Shown here piece after piece: positions 45,601 to 56,120 of a stretch of DNA of 64,000 nucleotides. Origin of the DNA: Chlorops oryzae (lineage: Eukaryota > Arthropoda > Insecta > Diptera > Chloropidae); assembly GCA_020466095.1 (NCBI GenBank), contig CM035807.1, positions 38,466,348-38,530,347 of the forward strand, in the 5' to 3' direction. A program made the translations under genes and the position numbers. Numbering within the stretch: the first letter of the stretch is position 1; every line of letters starts with the position of its first letter. Below the pieces are notes generated by a model that saw only the letters and a list, made by a program, of their open reading frames with translations, was not told where the DNA came from and searched no databases.

Positions 45601-47514
45601 ATTGTACAAGATGGAGCATGTGAGAAGACCGCTCACAAATTGGATTGTGCAATTCTCAAGAAAGAAGAATTCAATCTCTGCGCTTTTTGTTTTTTGAAAA
45701 TATTAAATTTGAGACAAGAGTTGTGCTGAACAGTATCGGTGTCGGAGATTTATTTAGACTGGATGGTGAAAGGTTTTTGATTGATACACGACAAGAGGCA
45801 ATTCTCTGGATTCATGTATTGCAGCAAAAAGTTATTACAATTCGATTCATTGAAATTTGTGATAAAGTGTTAATATCTTACTGAAATCCTTCTTTATAAT
45901 GTGCCGAAAGCATGTTGTAAATAATCAGTGGATCAATTGAAAGACACTAATTGATATTCTTATCTCTGATCATGTGAGTCCCACTGCACGGTGCTCACGT
46001 TCAGTCAATTTGACATTCCAACAGACAAGTGACAACTCATAACTCATTTTGTGCTGTGCATTTACCCACCTTCCACGTTATATGCTTAATTCCATGCCCA
46101 TGAACATATACAACTCAATTCATTCGTTCAAGCTTATGTTCTTTTTCTATGAATTATAAACTGCGATCCTTTGCACGTCCTTTTCAGTATGCATGTGATT
46201 TGTATTTTCTGCACCGACGAAACCGATCTCTTGGAAATTAACAATGCAACGCAGACTTACGCTGCACTTGCAATAAAATAAAGATTTGCAGCACAATGCT
46301 GGCATTTTGCTCCGAACACGATTCGCTTGTTGTGGGTTTCGCATTGTAAGTACATTCTGCATAAATTTGAATTGTGCGTCACTTTTAGCTCTTATATGTC
46401 TCTTAAGTTGTCTGAGGACACAAAACAAAAACATAATTGATGGTATTGTTTTATAATTCGCCAGTCAACGTGATTGAAATTTGAAAGTTGTGCGAATTGC
46501 GGGAAAAATAAGACATCAAAAATGCTACGTTTACAGATACATAGGTTGGCGTCTTTTTTTTAAATTATATACTCTATTCTTTTGAATAACTTTGTGCCGC
46601 AGATAAAATATATGTATTAATTGAATTTCTTTTGATCATTTTGACACCACAAAAATTGGAATTTTGAAGTCGGAAATCCAAATTACTTTCACTATAGAAT
46701 AATGAAATTCGCTGTTCGATGTAGGGATTTCTGAATGGGCATCCATTATATGGGAGGTAAGATTTTAAAATCGATACCCTTGCAACTTCAGTTAATGGAT
46801 TTTAAAAATCGCTTCCGTATTGACTTTTTAAGTAAAAAAATATTCGACTTTCTTGGGCTGAAAACGCACCGGATGCGTCAAACCCATAAAGTGAAATCTG
46901 GCAATATAATCAAAACTGCGACTCCGAATCTAAAATATGGCCGCAACGCAAAGAGATAACATTTTTCCTGTTTCTCTATCACCCTTTGATGCCCGATGTT
47001 GCAGCTACGACTATATGGTACCAAAAAATTTGTTGATTTAAATGGAGCTTGGTAGATTAATGCCTAAAGAAAAGAACACATTATTGGTTTTTTTTTGAGT
47101 AAAAATAAATGTAATTTCTTGCTATTAGAAGCTACAAGAGCTAGAACATTTTTAAATTGATTAGTTGTTCAAAAAGTTCTAGGACTTTTTCTGTTCGGAG
47201 AAAACTTATTACAGCACCCAAATAATTGATTGAAACAAGTGAAAAGATTGTCTGGTTAAACAACACACCATCACCTGCAATTTACAGTCGAAAAAAATAT
47301 GATTAGACTGCAGATTGAAATTGGGCATCAAAGAGTTAAAGGCATCAAAGGGTTAAAGAATTTAGTAATCGAATTGAATTTACATATATATCAGCTTGGA
47401 ACGCAGCGAAAATTTTACCCATGATTATTTTTAACTACAATCTTTGAAATACTCATAGCAGCTCTGTCCATTATCCCACTTCTCTATGAAAATTCTTGTT
47501 GAAATTTTTCGATT
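42691..47514. other. Non-coding stretch, nothing firm
   Basis: Mostly AT-rich, with GC-richer patches at 43540-43930, 45070-45680 and 46000-46340. One open minus-strand frame is listed separately; the rest show no domain. Confidence 0.4.
45065..45391 (-). CDS. Hypothetical 108-residue open frame, doubtful
   Basis: Not recognised. The ATG at 45391 opens MTPTFFGLDVPKKWRLLLAP. The middle (YLLTQGRFHAAEYRIVSFFYLQEIKMIDASTQRT, in pieces) looks more protein-like than neighbouring frames and lies in a locally less AT-rich patch. There is no signal peptide, membrane segment or motif. Could be chance or an exon. Confidence 0.2.
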   Translation of the reverse strand: MTPTFFGLDVPKKWRLLLAPYLLTQGRFHAAEYRIVSFFYLQEIKMIDASTQRTLGGKRASDLDALREMTPIIYSYQCRGSSASFSLNKKRTAVVSHFLPGILPKMKR

Positions 47515-47660
47515 TTGGGAAATTTAATCGGAGACTTAAATATAAGCTCAAACTCAAAAATTGAAATATCCCAAAAACAATCCGAATCTGGCGCAATTTT
47601 GTGGATTTTTCTGACCGACACTAGTGTTGGAGGTACCATTAATAATGAACCGATAAAGAA
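47515..47660 (-). repeat. Degenerate Helentron family B fragment
   Basis: AATCGGAGACTTAAATATAA and CCGACACTAGTGTTGGAGGT followed by ACCATTAATAATG line up with the family B body at 6301-6430. Both ends are missing. Confidence 0.55.
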
Positions 47661-48108
47661 AATAAGCAATGGAAAGTAAAGTTAAACCTTACTGAATAGT
47701 ATTACTTGTACACAAAAACTTCAGATGAAGAACTATATGTATACAGTACAGTGTTGTACACAAAATCGGTAATGCACGAATTTAAAATGACGTACCTGTG
47801 TCAAAAAAAAAAAATCCGTAAAGAATTCTTCGCATGAAGCTTCTGCAGCAAAACTTAGATTTATCCCAGTGGGTTGAGTTTTCCACAATGCTTCCGCCAT
47901 ATGAGGCATGTGTCCAGGTGGATCCTTAGGTAAACAATATTGTCTGTCGCTGGCACTAATATATTGTTTGTTTTCATATTGAGCTGACGTCCTTTTTGAG
48001 TGGAAGTGTCAAATGGTTACTGGTTTATTCATTCTCTTTCACTCACCACGCTGTTAGCGATTTTTTAACAAGTTTTAAATTCAATTCCAGACTATAAGTC
48101 CCATAAAT
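47661..48108. other. Non-coding stretch, nothing recognised
   Basis: No frame or repeat pair of note. Confidence 0.4.
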
Positions 48109-48474
48109 GATCGCAAACTATCGATGGCACTATCGATGGTCTATGACTATCGTGACTATCGATTATTTGGAATTGACTATCGATGGCATGCAAACGCATT
48201 TAAAGGCAAAAAACCCGAATATTTTGCAATAAGAACGTGTATAGCTGTACTCTAAATATGTCGATGACAGCTCTATGTAGAGCTAAAAAATTATAGAGAC
48301 GGTCTTCATCGTTCAAAACAAAGGTAGATTCTCTGCATTCTACACTACTTTCTTTACGTAAAAAGCTCTTAAGTGGATTTCAGTCTTTATATTAAAGAAA
48401 CGATCGATGATCGATGATAGACTAAAATCCTATCGTTCAATATCGATGGTTGAGTCTTTTGATTGTTTGCGATC
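48109..48474. mobile_element. hAT-like MITE rich in ATCGAT
   Basis: The ends GATCGCAAACTATCGATGG and reverse complement GATCGCAAACAATC match. Both subterminal regions carry clusters of CTATCGATGG / GATCGATGATCGATGATAG words. Subterminal word clusters are typical of hAT transposase binding zones. The flanks show no clear 8-bp duplication. Confidence 0.45.
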
Positions 48475-51400
48475 TCTAAAACCCAGAAATCGGTGACGGC
48501 TCAAGATGATCGTGTCATCGGCAAAGGGAACTGAACAATATTTAAGAAGACAGCTTCGCTTGATTCATTGGCTATGGAACTTGCTTACTGTTTAATCATA
48601 TGATTTTCACAGAAACCAAACTGGGGAAAATACATAAATGTATATTTTTCAAATACAAATATCCAGCGGTGAAAATGATGCTTACAGACCACCACACAAA
48701 TCAATGTGGGTAGTGTGGTGTTCATCCGGTACGCTGCCTACAATCTCGTTTACATTTGTTGGCTAATAGTCGGCAGATCGCTTACAGTCTCTTATACTTT
48801 GTTGACGGTAGGCACTGTTGGCCGTTGGGTAGAGACAATTCTAACAGCGGAGCCTATTCAGTTAGTTTTTTAGTGCTTAGAAACAAGATGGTTTTTGTGA
48901 ATTGGCTTTTGATAATTGTCTTCATTTCATTTTATTTGAGTGAATGATGGTTGGATAATATTCGTAATTTATTTATATTAGAGTCAATTCACAATTAACA
49001 GCGGTGAGTAAGGTAGTAAACACGACCACCTTAGATCAATCCTAATGCATCTTTTAAGTCATTAGGCAATGAGCAAAGGTCTAAAAATTGTCTTAAATAA
49101 TTTCCTATTAAAAGATTTCCTAAACAAAGTAAATCAATTCAGTTGCAAAACGGCACATTCGAAAGCAATGCAATTAAATGACGTTCCTCTTTCTAAATGC
49201 ACAATTTCGCAAGCAAATTTTTTTTGAAACAATAAAGATATGGAGTGAGTGGATTCCCGATGAGTGAATTAAATTATGTATCATATTTACAATTGTTTCG
49301 TCATTCCGTTGTAAATCATTTTAACGCCATTATTCGTTCTTAGTTCCGCATATCGTTAAAGATTCACAAGGAGAGCTGTTGTGGGCGACAGCTCTGTCGA
49401 CGGGAAAGAGAAAGCAATTAGCGTCGAAATCTGCTCCTTTTTTTAAGAGAGAGACCATTACACACTTTCGCCAGACGTTGATGACCATGGCACTTCGTAA
49501 AGACGGCTACTGCTGCTCTGTTCGAGTGTCGTTTCATGTAATATTTACACAATTCCTAAGCACTAAATTGGCTTATTTGCATTTAAAATTCAGACTAATG
49601 CAAACTCCCACACACACACAAACTTCTACACACACACACAACACACAGTAAATTGTGTATTCTTCTCCTTGAAATCTGCTTTGCATAAATATGTTCACAT
49701 CAGCGAGAAAAGAAGGCAAGAAAAAAGGAGAACGCGCAAAACCAAGCAATACGGTGAACGCGATTCCTTTTTGGTATATTTCGAAATCATGAGGAAAATT
49801 TCGCCGGAGCGGTAGACGCAGAAAAGTACCGAATTGCCGCCCTTAACCTCGCACTCTTGCTTTTCCTCCATCAGGAACATCTGCGATATCTTTCAGACCA
49901 CCGTTTTGTGTGTCTTCTGTCTTGATGCGGGGACCGGGAAAGAAAAAGCGCGTGAAAAACATCTTACTTGCCTTTTTAAAATGTCCAATAAAAATTGCCG
50001 ACACATTCTGGCCATATTTCTTCGGAATCCCATATAAATCACTCGCCGTAATCCTTCATGCCTTCATCGTTGTAGTCGACTGCTCAGGGCTGTCGGTTTG
50101 CTGTTTGGCTTCAGCGTTCGTTCAGTATTTCGGAGCATGTAGCTTTTGCCAAGAAAGTTTCTTTCGCAGCCCCAAGTCCTTCGAAACGTCAGCATCTTCT
50201 GCATTAAATTTTAATGCGCGTACAGTTTTCTTTGATTGGGGATAACAATGAAAATGAAGTTACATAGCATAAATTCACGCAGCCTCAACCGACGGAGCAC
50301 TCGGACATTAGTTATTCCAAGATTTTAGGCATGAACTACCACAACTTTCGATCAACTTATTTTCATTGCTTAAGACTTAAGAGTTGCCCAAAGATTGGAA
50401 AGAATTGAAGCTCAGGCAAGGCAATGTCAAAGTCTAGGCATAGTAATTAAGAACAGATTGAACTAGTTAATAACATTTAGTTTTAGCCGAAGCAAGCTTT
50501 AATTTTCATCGACATGAACCTTCTTTCCTTCACTCAATTACCGAACCTGGAACACTAGCATTTTAAGGACACTATTCAGAATCAATAGAAAACGAATCTA
50601 TAGAAGAAATTTTAATGGCTGTGTAACGTTAATCTTGTGTTACGCAACTACTTCACGTTTTTGCGGAAATAATGTCTGGCAATGTGGCATTCAGAAAAAC
50701 AGGTGAGACCTTTTGTTAAATGCTAATTGCTGCACGACAATGCCACGTAGAATGATTATTTTCAAGGCCAGAAGGAACATTACAGTAAGAATTTTGAGAA
50801 GAATAAATGTACTTTCTCTTTTTAAAACTGAACAAAAATAATAACATACATGTGTCAGGTATCCTTGACCGGAAAATTCACTCTCTAGAAATAAATCAGA
50901 ATTCTAGAGCGTAGTACCTGTTGAAGTTTGGTGGTCGCGGTTACATGGTGGCTCTGTGTGCTGAGACTTATCATTCATAATGATCTCGAATCTTCATGTT
51001 TTTTTGTTTAATAAGGCAAAACCAAAAGTTATTTTGATGAATTACTAAGATACTAGAGTAATAAGTCTTCAAACCGAAATATTCTGAACAGTTTTTGATC
51101 CTCCAAATACTCGATATACTTTGTTCACTTTCAGAAATTCGATTCGATGAATGTGATTGCTTTTAATTTCATGAGCTTTACGGGAATGTCACAGATGTGA
51201 ACGATCTTGTTTTGACTTAGTTTTCCTTTCTCATTTGAAGACAAGAATATATGTATGTATAGACTCGGTATATAATGATTCAGTAGAAATGCTGTAGAAA
51301 CGGCGCATGCAGTTAAAAGCGTTTTAGGTGTGTTTGTTAATTATTTTTAGTCAACTTTTGTTTTGTGAAATACAAGGAGAAATGATATTAAAAAAAGGTT

Positions 51401-51756
51401 ATAATTTATAAAATATATAAAAGCGTTGGATAATTAACGAGAAGCGTCTCAAGCGCGTTGCCGATGCCGTTGAGAGCGGTGTGAGACTGAGCTCTCTCAG
51501 TCTAAGTGCTGCCCACTATCCGTGGGGGTAATAAGTGTTGCTAACACAGTTTCCAAAATCGTCATTTGTTGAAAATATTTTTTTTCTGTGACATGCCGGC
51601 TAAGATCATTCCACAGAAACTGGCTCGTTATTTACAATTTGTTTTGTTAAGTATAAAAGGCAAAGTGAACTACAGTATCTCTGTTAAGCGGACATATTTT
51701 TCGGTCCCGCATAAACTTTTCAGAATATTTCAATGGGTTTTGGATTTTGAAACAAT
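48475..51756. other. Non-coding stretch with a CA microsatellite
   Basis: A CA-rich simple repeat lies at about 49603-49648. A small perfect hairpin AGACTGAG-CTCT-CTCAGTCT lies at 51484-51503. Open frames near 49910-50245 are hydrophobic but featureless. No gene called. Confidence 0.4.
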
Positions 51757-51875
51757 AGTGGTATTCAAGCAACAGTGCAAACGCAGTGTGCAATATTTGC
51801 ACTTGTCAAATTGCGTACAAAAAAAGCAGTGCAAATATTGCACACTGCGATTTGCACTGTTGCTTGAATACCACT
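51757..51875. repeat. Near-perfect 46-bp-stem hairpin
   Basis: The arm 51757-51802 (AGTGGTATTCAAGCAACAGT...) is the exact reverse complement of 51829-51875 except for one bulged base. The loop is 26 nt. This is either a tiny MITE or a locus able to make a long-stem hairpin RNA. The stem is longer and more perfect than a typical animal microRNA precursor. Confidence 0.85.
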
Positions 51876-52162
51876 TATGTATTTTTTTCCGATTACATTT
51901 CGAAATTTACACAGAAAGGTCTGCCGGAAACGAAAATGCAGACCTTTTTGTTAAAAACTCTTTTTGGGTTTGTATTATCATAGTAAAATATCTGAACTCC
52001 AAGGACCAAGGGGCCGGTTAAAAAGCGGGTCTTAGATATTCTCTACCAAACGCGGTGTCGTAACGTGACGGAATTCCGAAGTCGTTTTTTCCTTTAATTA
52101 CACGCAGAGAAAAAATAACACATACCCAAATATATTTCGCAGGCGTTATGTTATTATATGTA

Positions 52163-53577
52163 ACAGGTTGGCTGATAAGTCCCCGGTCTGACACATAGAT
52201 GGCGTCGCTAGTATTAAATGCATATTATTTTTATATAGTGGCAACCTTCAAATGATTCGTGTCAAAATTTGACGTCTGTAAGTCAATTAGTTTGTGAGAT
52301 AGAGCGTCTTTTGTGAAGCAACTTTTGTTATTGTGATAAAAATGGAAAAAAAGGAATTTCATGTTTTGATAAAATACTGTTTTCTGAAGGGAAAAAATAC
52401 AGTGGAAGCAAAAACTTGGCTTGATAATAAGTTTCCGGACTCTGCCCCAGGAAAATAAACAATAATTGATTGGTATGCAAAATTCAAGCGTGGTGAAATG
52501 AGCACGGAGGACGGTGAACGCAGTGGACGCCCGAAAGAGGTGGTTACCGACGAAAACATCAAAAAAATTCACAAAATGATTTTGAATGACCGTAAAATGA
52601 AGTTGATCGAGATAGCAGAGGCCTTAAAGATATCAAAGAAACGTGTTGGTCATATCATTCATCAATATTTGGGTATGAAAAAGCTCTATGCAAAATGGGT
52701 GCCGCGCGAGCTCACATTTGACCAAAAACAACAACGTGTTGATGATTCTGAGCGGTGTTTGCAGCTGTTAACTCGCAATACACCCGAGTTTTTGCGTCGA
52801 TATGTGACAATGGATGAAACATGGCTCTATCACTACACTCCTGAGTCCAATCGACAGTCGGTTGAGTGGACAGCGATCGGTGAACCGTCTCCGAAGCGTG
52901 GAAAGACTCAAAAGTCCGCTGGCAAAGTAATGGCCTCTGTTTTTTGGGATGGGCATGGAATAATTTTTATCGATTATCTTGAGAAGGGAATAAACCATCA
53001 ACAGTGACTATTATATGCCGTTATTGGAGCGTTTGAAGGTCGAAATCGCGGCGAAACGGCCCCATATGAAAGAAGAAAAAAGTGTTGTTCCACCAAGACA
53101 ACGCACACGTGCAACAAGTCATTGAGACGATGGCCAAAAATGCCAAAAATGAAGATTGGAAATGGCTTAAAATTTTTACTCTACCGCACGTAGTTCAATC
53201 CATTTATACTAAGAGTAATCAACAAACTTTTTCTTAATATGTTAAGACCGTTAAAGCGCATGCACGCTTTTAAAGTTACACTAAGCGAAATTGTTCGATT
53301 CTGCTTAGCGAAACTTTGAAGAGGTGATAGCCGAATATTTGGAGTGCTATATTTTGTAGGCAAAACGAAGGAGTACTCACCTTAATAATGTATGCCAAAT
53401 TATAAATGGAAGCTTTATGCTGTTAAGTGACATCGTAATTGTATCGCTCTTGATATTTGTAACATATGTTATTTCGTTACATCAATAAAAACGGAATTTA
53501 TAAAAAGAAGCATTAAAAAGCAAAATAAATTTTTATTAAATAAAATTAGACCGGGGACCCCTCAAAGCGCAAACTGT
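52163..53577 (+). mobile_element. mariner-family transposon, inactive
   Basis: The left end ACAGGTTGGCTGATAAGTCC then CCGGTCTGACA follows TA (52161-52162). The right end GACCGGGGAC (53549-53558) continues into a diverged remnant of the same terminal repeat (CAAACTGTT). It contains one transposase pseudogene. About 1.4 kb, slightly over the usual 1.3 kb. Confidence 0.82.
52342..53469 (+). pseudogene. mariner transposase pseudogene
   Basis: A mariner enzyme is a DD34D transposase. The reading starts at ATG 52342 (MEKKEFHVLIKYCFLKGKNT). An in-frame TAA at 52456-52458 replaces one residue within APGK-TIIDWYAKF. A 169-codon frame from 52498 then holds GERSGRPKEVV, the second helix-turn-helix ALKISKKRVGHII, the linker WVPRELTF and the first catalytic Asp in YVTMDETWLYHY (residue 106 of that frame). 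After 53007 the frame shifts. The second Asp is visible as LFHQDNAH near 53088-53111, and the third-Asp region is unrecognisable. A C-terminal HRNCIALDI match (53431-53457) closes it. Confidence 0.85.
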
Positions 53578-53646
53578 TTTTAATTATATTTCATATATCC
53601 TGAAAGTCATATAAACATAAGTATCATTAATAAATTTGCTTAATTC

Positions 53647-53960
53647 AGCTGCAGGCTTTATAATATATGTGTATATAAATATTAAATTATAGGGGCATTC
53701 TCCACGATTGCTAGAAGCGGAACTCTATAGTGTGTGGCTCTCGTTCTATATTCAGAAAATGGGCCAACCAGTGGTCCATTGGAGTGCCTAAGTTTTGTTA
53801 ATAAACTTCATTTTGCTGACCTTATGAACACGATTGGAAAATCAATTAAACTGGTTTGGATCCAAAATTCAAAAAATATGGCATCAAAGCTGTTAGAGAA
53901 ACTGCATTCGAAGAAACCAATGCGAATTGGTTAAATTACTCCATCGATGCTTTAAAATTA
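53647..53960 (+). repeat. Duplicated block downstream of mariner, unit 1
   Basis: Runs from AGCTGCAGGCTTTATAATAT through GGGGCATTCTCCACGATTG, CCAGTGGTCCATTGGAGTGC and AAGCTGTTAGAGAAACTGC to GATGCTTTAAA. The same landmarks recur in order at 55868-56120 with numerous small indels. Confidence 0.7.
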
Positions 53961-54043
53961 GTGAGCAAAGTAAGTACAGGAGTTTTTATATTAGATTTAA
54001 AATAAACATATATTTAATTTAATTATATACATCTAATAATCAG

Positions 54044-54386
54044 ATGAATCAACAACAACAACAACAACAACAAAGTGTTAAGTTACAGACATATGATGAC
54101 GAGGTGAGCTTTGTGCAACTTTGTTTTTGTTTGATCTTAATGAAATTGTTTTTGGCTACATCCAAAAGAGTCATCCGAGTATAGCAAAGGAAGGCCACGA
54201 AAGTCGTATAAAGACTCTGCTGAAAGATCGAAACGTAGAAAAGTAGGAGACTTAAAAGTTTCTTCTTCAGGGGAAATTCTGGCTGCGGCTGAAAAAATCA
54301 ATAGGCAAGAACATATGGTAAATCGCTTGTCAGTTGCACGATCGTTGGCCTCATACTTGACCTTCAACTTTTTGTCCGTAAATTAA
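54044..54386 (+). pseudogene. Transib/RAG1-like family N-terminal exons with poly-Q start
   Basis: Exon 1 (54044-54103) encodes MNQ9-SVKLQTYDDE from a CAA repeat and ends at GAG|GTGAGC. A 67-bp intron ends ...AAAAGAG|TCA. Exon 2 (from 54171) continues in phase as SSEYSKGRPRKSYKDSAERS then KRRKVGDLKVSSSGEILAAA, and stops at TAA 54384-54386. The pattern GRP-KS-ER-KRRK-DL-S-EIL is what I recall from the N-terminus of a multi-copy insect and Hydra family that I associate with Transib/RAG1-like transposases; that link is from memory. No catalytic region is present, so this is a remnant. Confidence 0.5.
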
Positions 54387-54394
54387 ATATTTTA

Positions 54395-54575
54395 TGATTC
54401 TAATGAATTCCGTGAACAAAGATTGCCTTCCAAGCTACTTTCATTGCACAATGAAATGGGCGTTTGCTACCAAAACCAATTATTTTGTCCGAGGTGTCTG
54501 CAGAGGTACCCTTACAAGCATTTTTAGTGAGAACAGCTCAAAGCATATTGGACTCAATTGACATATTGGACATCA
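54395..54575 (+). pseudogene. Continuation of the Transib/RAG1-like remnant, frameshifted
   Basis: One frame gives DSNEFREQRLPSKLLSLHNE then MGVCY. One base later the match resumes as PKPIILSEVSAEVPLQAFLV then RTAQSILDSID. The motif CYP...ITVSE-SAEVPLQALL-HT--RIL belongs to the same family as the preceding exons, so a single lost base near 54470 breaks it. Sequence downstream to 54660 loses the similarity. Confidence 0.5.
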
Positions 54576-55356
54576 GACTGTTGTGCCTCCGATTCCGACG
54601 ACATTTAACAAAAATAATTTTGTACAATTTCTCATTTTATTTTATTTTATTCGTTTTATGTATTAAATACAAAAACACATATTAAATAAATCTACGATTA
54701 AAAGTAGCATGATTCGAAAAAAAAAAAATTCTGTGGAGTGGGTAGAGGGTTAAAGGGGAATTTTGAAAATTTCTTAATCTCATCAAAAAAATGTCCATGC
54801 CAAATTTCAAGAAGAATTAACACTCAAACATTTAATAATTTTGGAACAGCAGTGATTATTGATTGAGCGTACGGGCGAAAGCGGTACAATTGTTTTGTTG
54901 AATTTTCATGCATTTTCACTGCATTGCAATTATCGTAAGTCGTCGTGTAGACCTAAAATTTTTTTGAATTGTGATAAAAAAATATATTTTAAGTGTTGAA
55001 ATCCATAAAAAAAGTTTCTTTATTTTTGAATTAGCTAAAAAAAATTCTATATAAACAAGTGCACCATAAAAGTGCGCACTTTGAAGGGGCGTAGTTTCTG
55101 AAGGGGGCGTGGCACCAAAAAAAATTTTTGGGGTCTACATTTTTTTCCTGTTCATAATCTGTGTACTAAGTTTAAGCTTTCTAACTTTAAAACTGTGGAC
55201 ATTAGAAAATCACTTTATATGGGAGGTGGGCGTGGCAGTTGGCGAAATTCTATGATTTTCTCAAAATTTTTAATTTAGGCTATAGTAATACTCCAACCAA
55301 ATTTCATTGCTCTACGACAACGCCTTCTTTTTTGGCCAAGAAATGTATGGAGTCGC
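54576..55356. other. Non-coding stretch with Helentron-like wording
   Basis: AT-rich up to about 55060. GGGGGCGTGGCACCAAA and GGTGGGCGTGGCAGTTGG (55110-55240) resemble Helentron bodies, but no ends were found. Confidence 0.4.
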
Positions 55357-55706
55357 GACACGGTGCAACGCACCGTGCCACAAGTATTGAGAACGATGGC
55401 AAAAATTCATGAATTAGGCTTAGCGACATTCTTCGTCCCCAAACTTTTCAGATATTCTCCATGAGTCTGGCCCAGTTGAAACTATGTTTTTTTCGTTACA
55501 TTCAGACCTCAAAAAGGATGCTCGAACAAAAGAGACTTTTGTAAAAATTTTGGCTTTGCATTATGAAGAGGAATGATCGCCGAAACTGCAGGCCTATTTT
55601 GAGGGCCGTAAAAACGAAGGTAGATATCTCTACCAAAAGCGGTGTCTAAAAGAATTGGAAGGTCGTTTAATCGTTTATCGCTTATAAGGGAACTAATGTT
55701 GAATAA
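55357..55706 (+). pseudogene. mariner transposase 3' fragment, second copy
   Basis: Codes, across several frames, for NAPCHK (near 55362-55382), LRTMAKIHELGL (55386-55421), a TATTCTCCA...TCTGGCCC segment matching YSPDLAP, DNA for the D-L-K-R-M-L segment, EEV-like and AYFEGRKNE segments, then LKELEGR and a final GN-VE stop with one extra base. It corresponds to the C-terminal third of the element at 52163, interrupted by many one-base indels. No 5' half and no terminal repeat. Confidence 0.72.
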
Positions 55707-55867
55707 TCCAATATATTCACGTAGTATTTATGACAAAAAAATGTGATATTTTCATAATTACGTCCAATTAAATATATCATTACCTGCAATTATATGTGTA
55801 ATTGTATCGAATGATTTACAAATAAATACAGTTACATATACATAATTGCGTTTAAATTAATTTTTAA

Positions 55868-56120
55868 TCAGCTGCAGCTTTATAATATATTGTATATAAA
55901 TATAAATATAGGGGCATTCTCCACGATTGGGCGGAATATATTTCACCACGTCATATTCGTGGTCCCCCAGCCAGTGGTCCTTGGAGTGCCTAAGGATTTT
56001 GAAAATTCAATCACCTTATACACGATTGAAATCATAAACCGTTTGAGAAATGTACGCACAAGCTGTTAAATAAATACAATCACATAATTAATTACACCAA
56101 TGCTTTAAATTGTAAAAGTA
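55868..56120 (+). repeat. Duplicated block downstream of mariner fragment, unit 2
   Basis: AGCTGCAGCTTTATAATATA, GGGGCATTCTCCACGATTG, CAGCCAGTGGTCCTTGGAG, ACACGATTG, CAAGCTGTTA and ATGCTTTAAA follow the order of unit 1 at 53647. The spacing is shortened and most differences are small deletions. Confidence 0.68.

Noticed and set aside
49910..50245. Hydrophobic 111-codon frame
   Set aside because: No motif, no neighbouring gene structure and a competing overlapping frame; most likely chance in a less AT-rich patch.
51757..51875. Conventional microRNA precursor
   Set aside because: The stem is 46 bp and almost perfect, longer and more regular than usual; kept only as a hairpin or MITE candidate.
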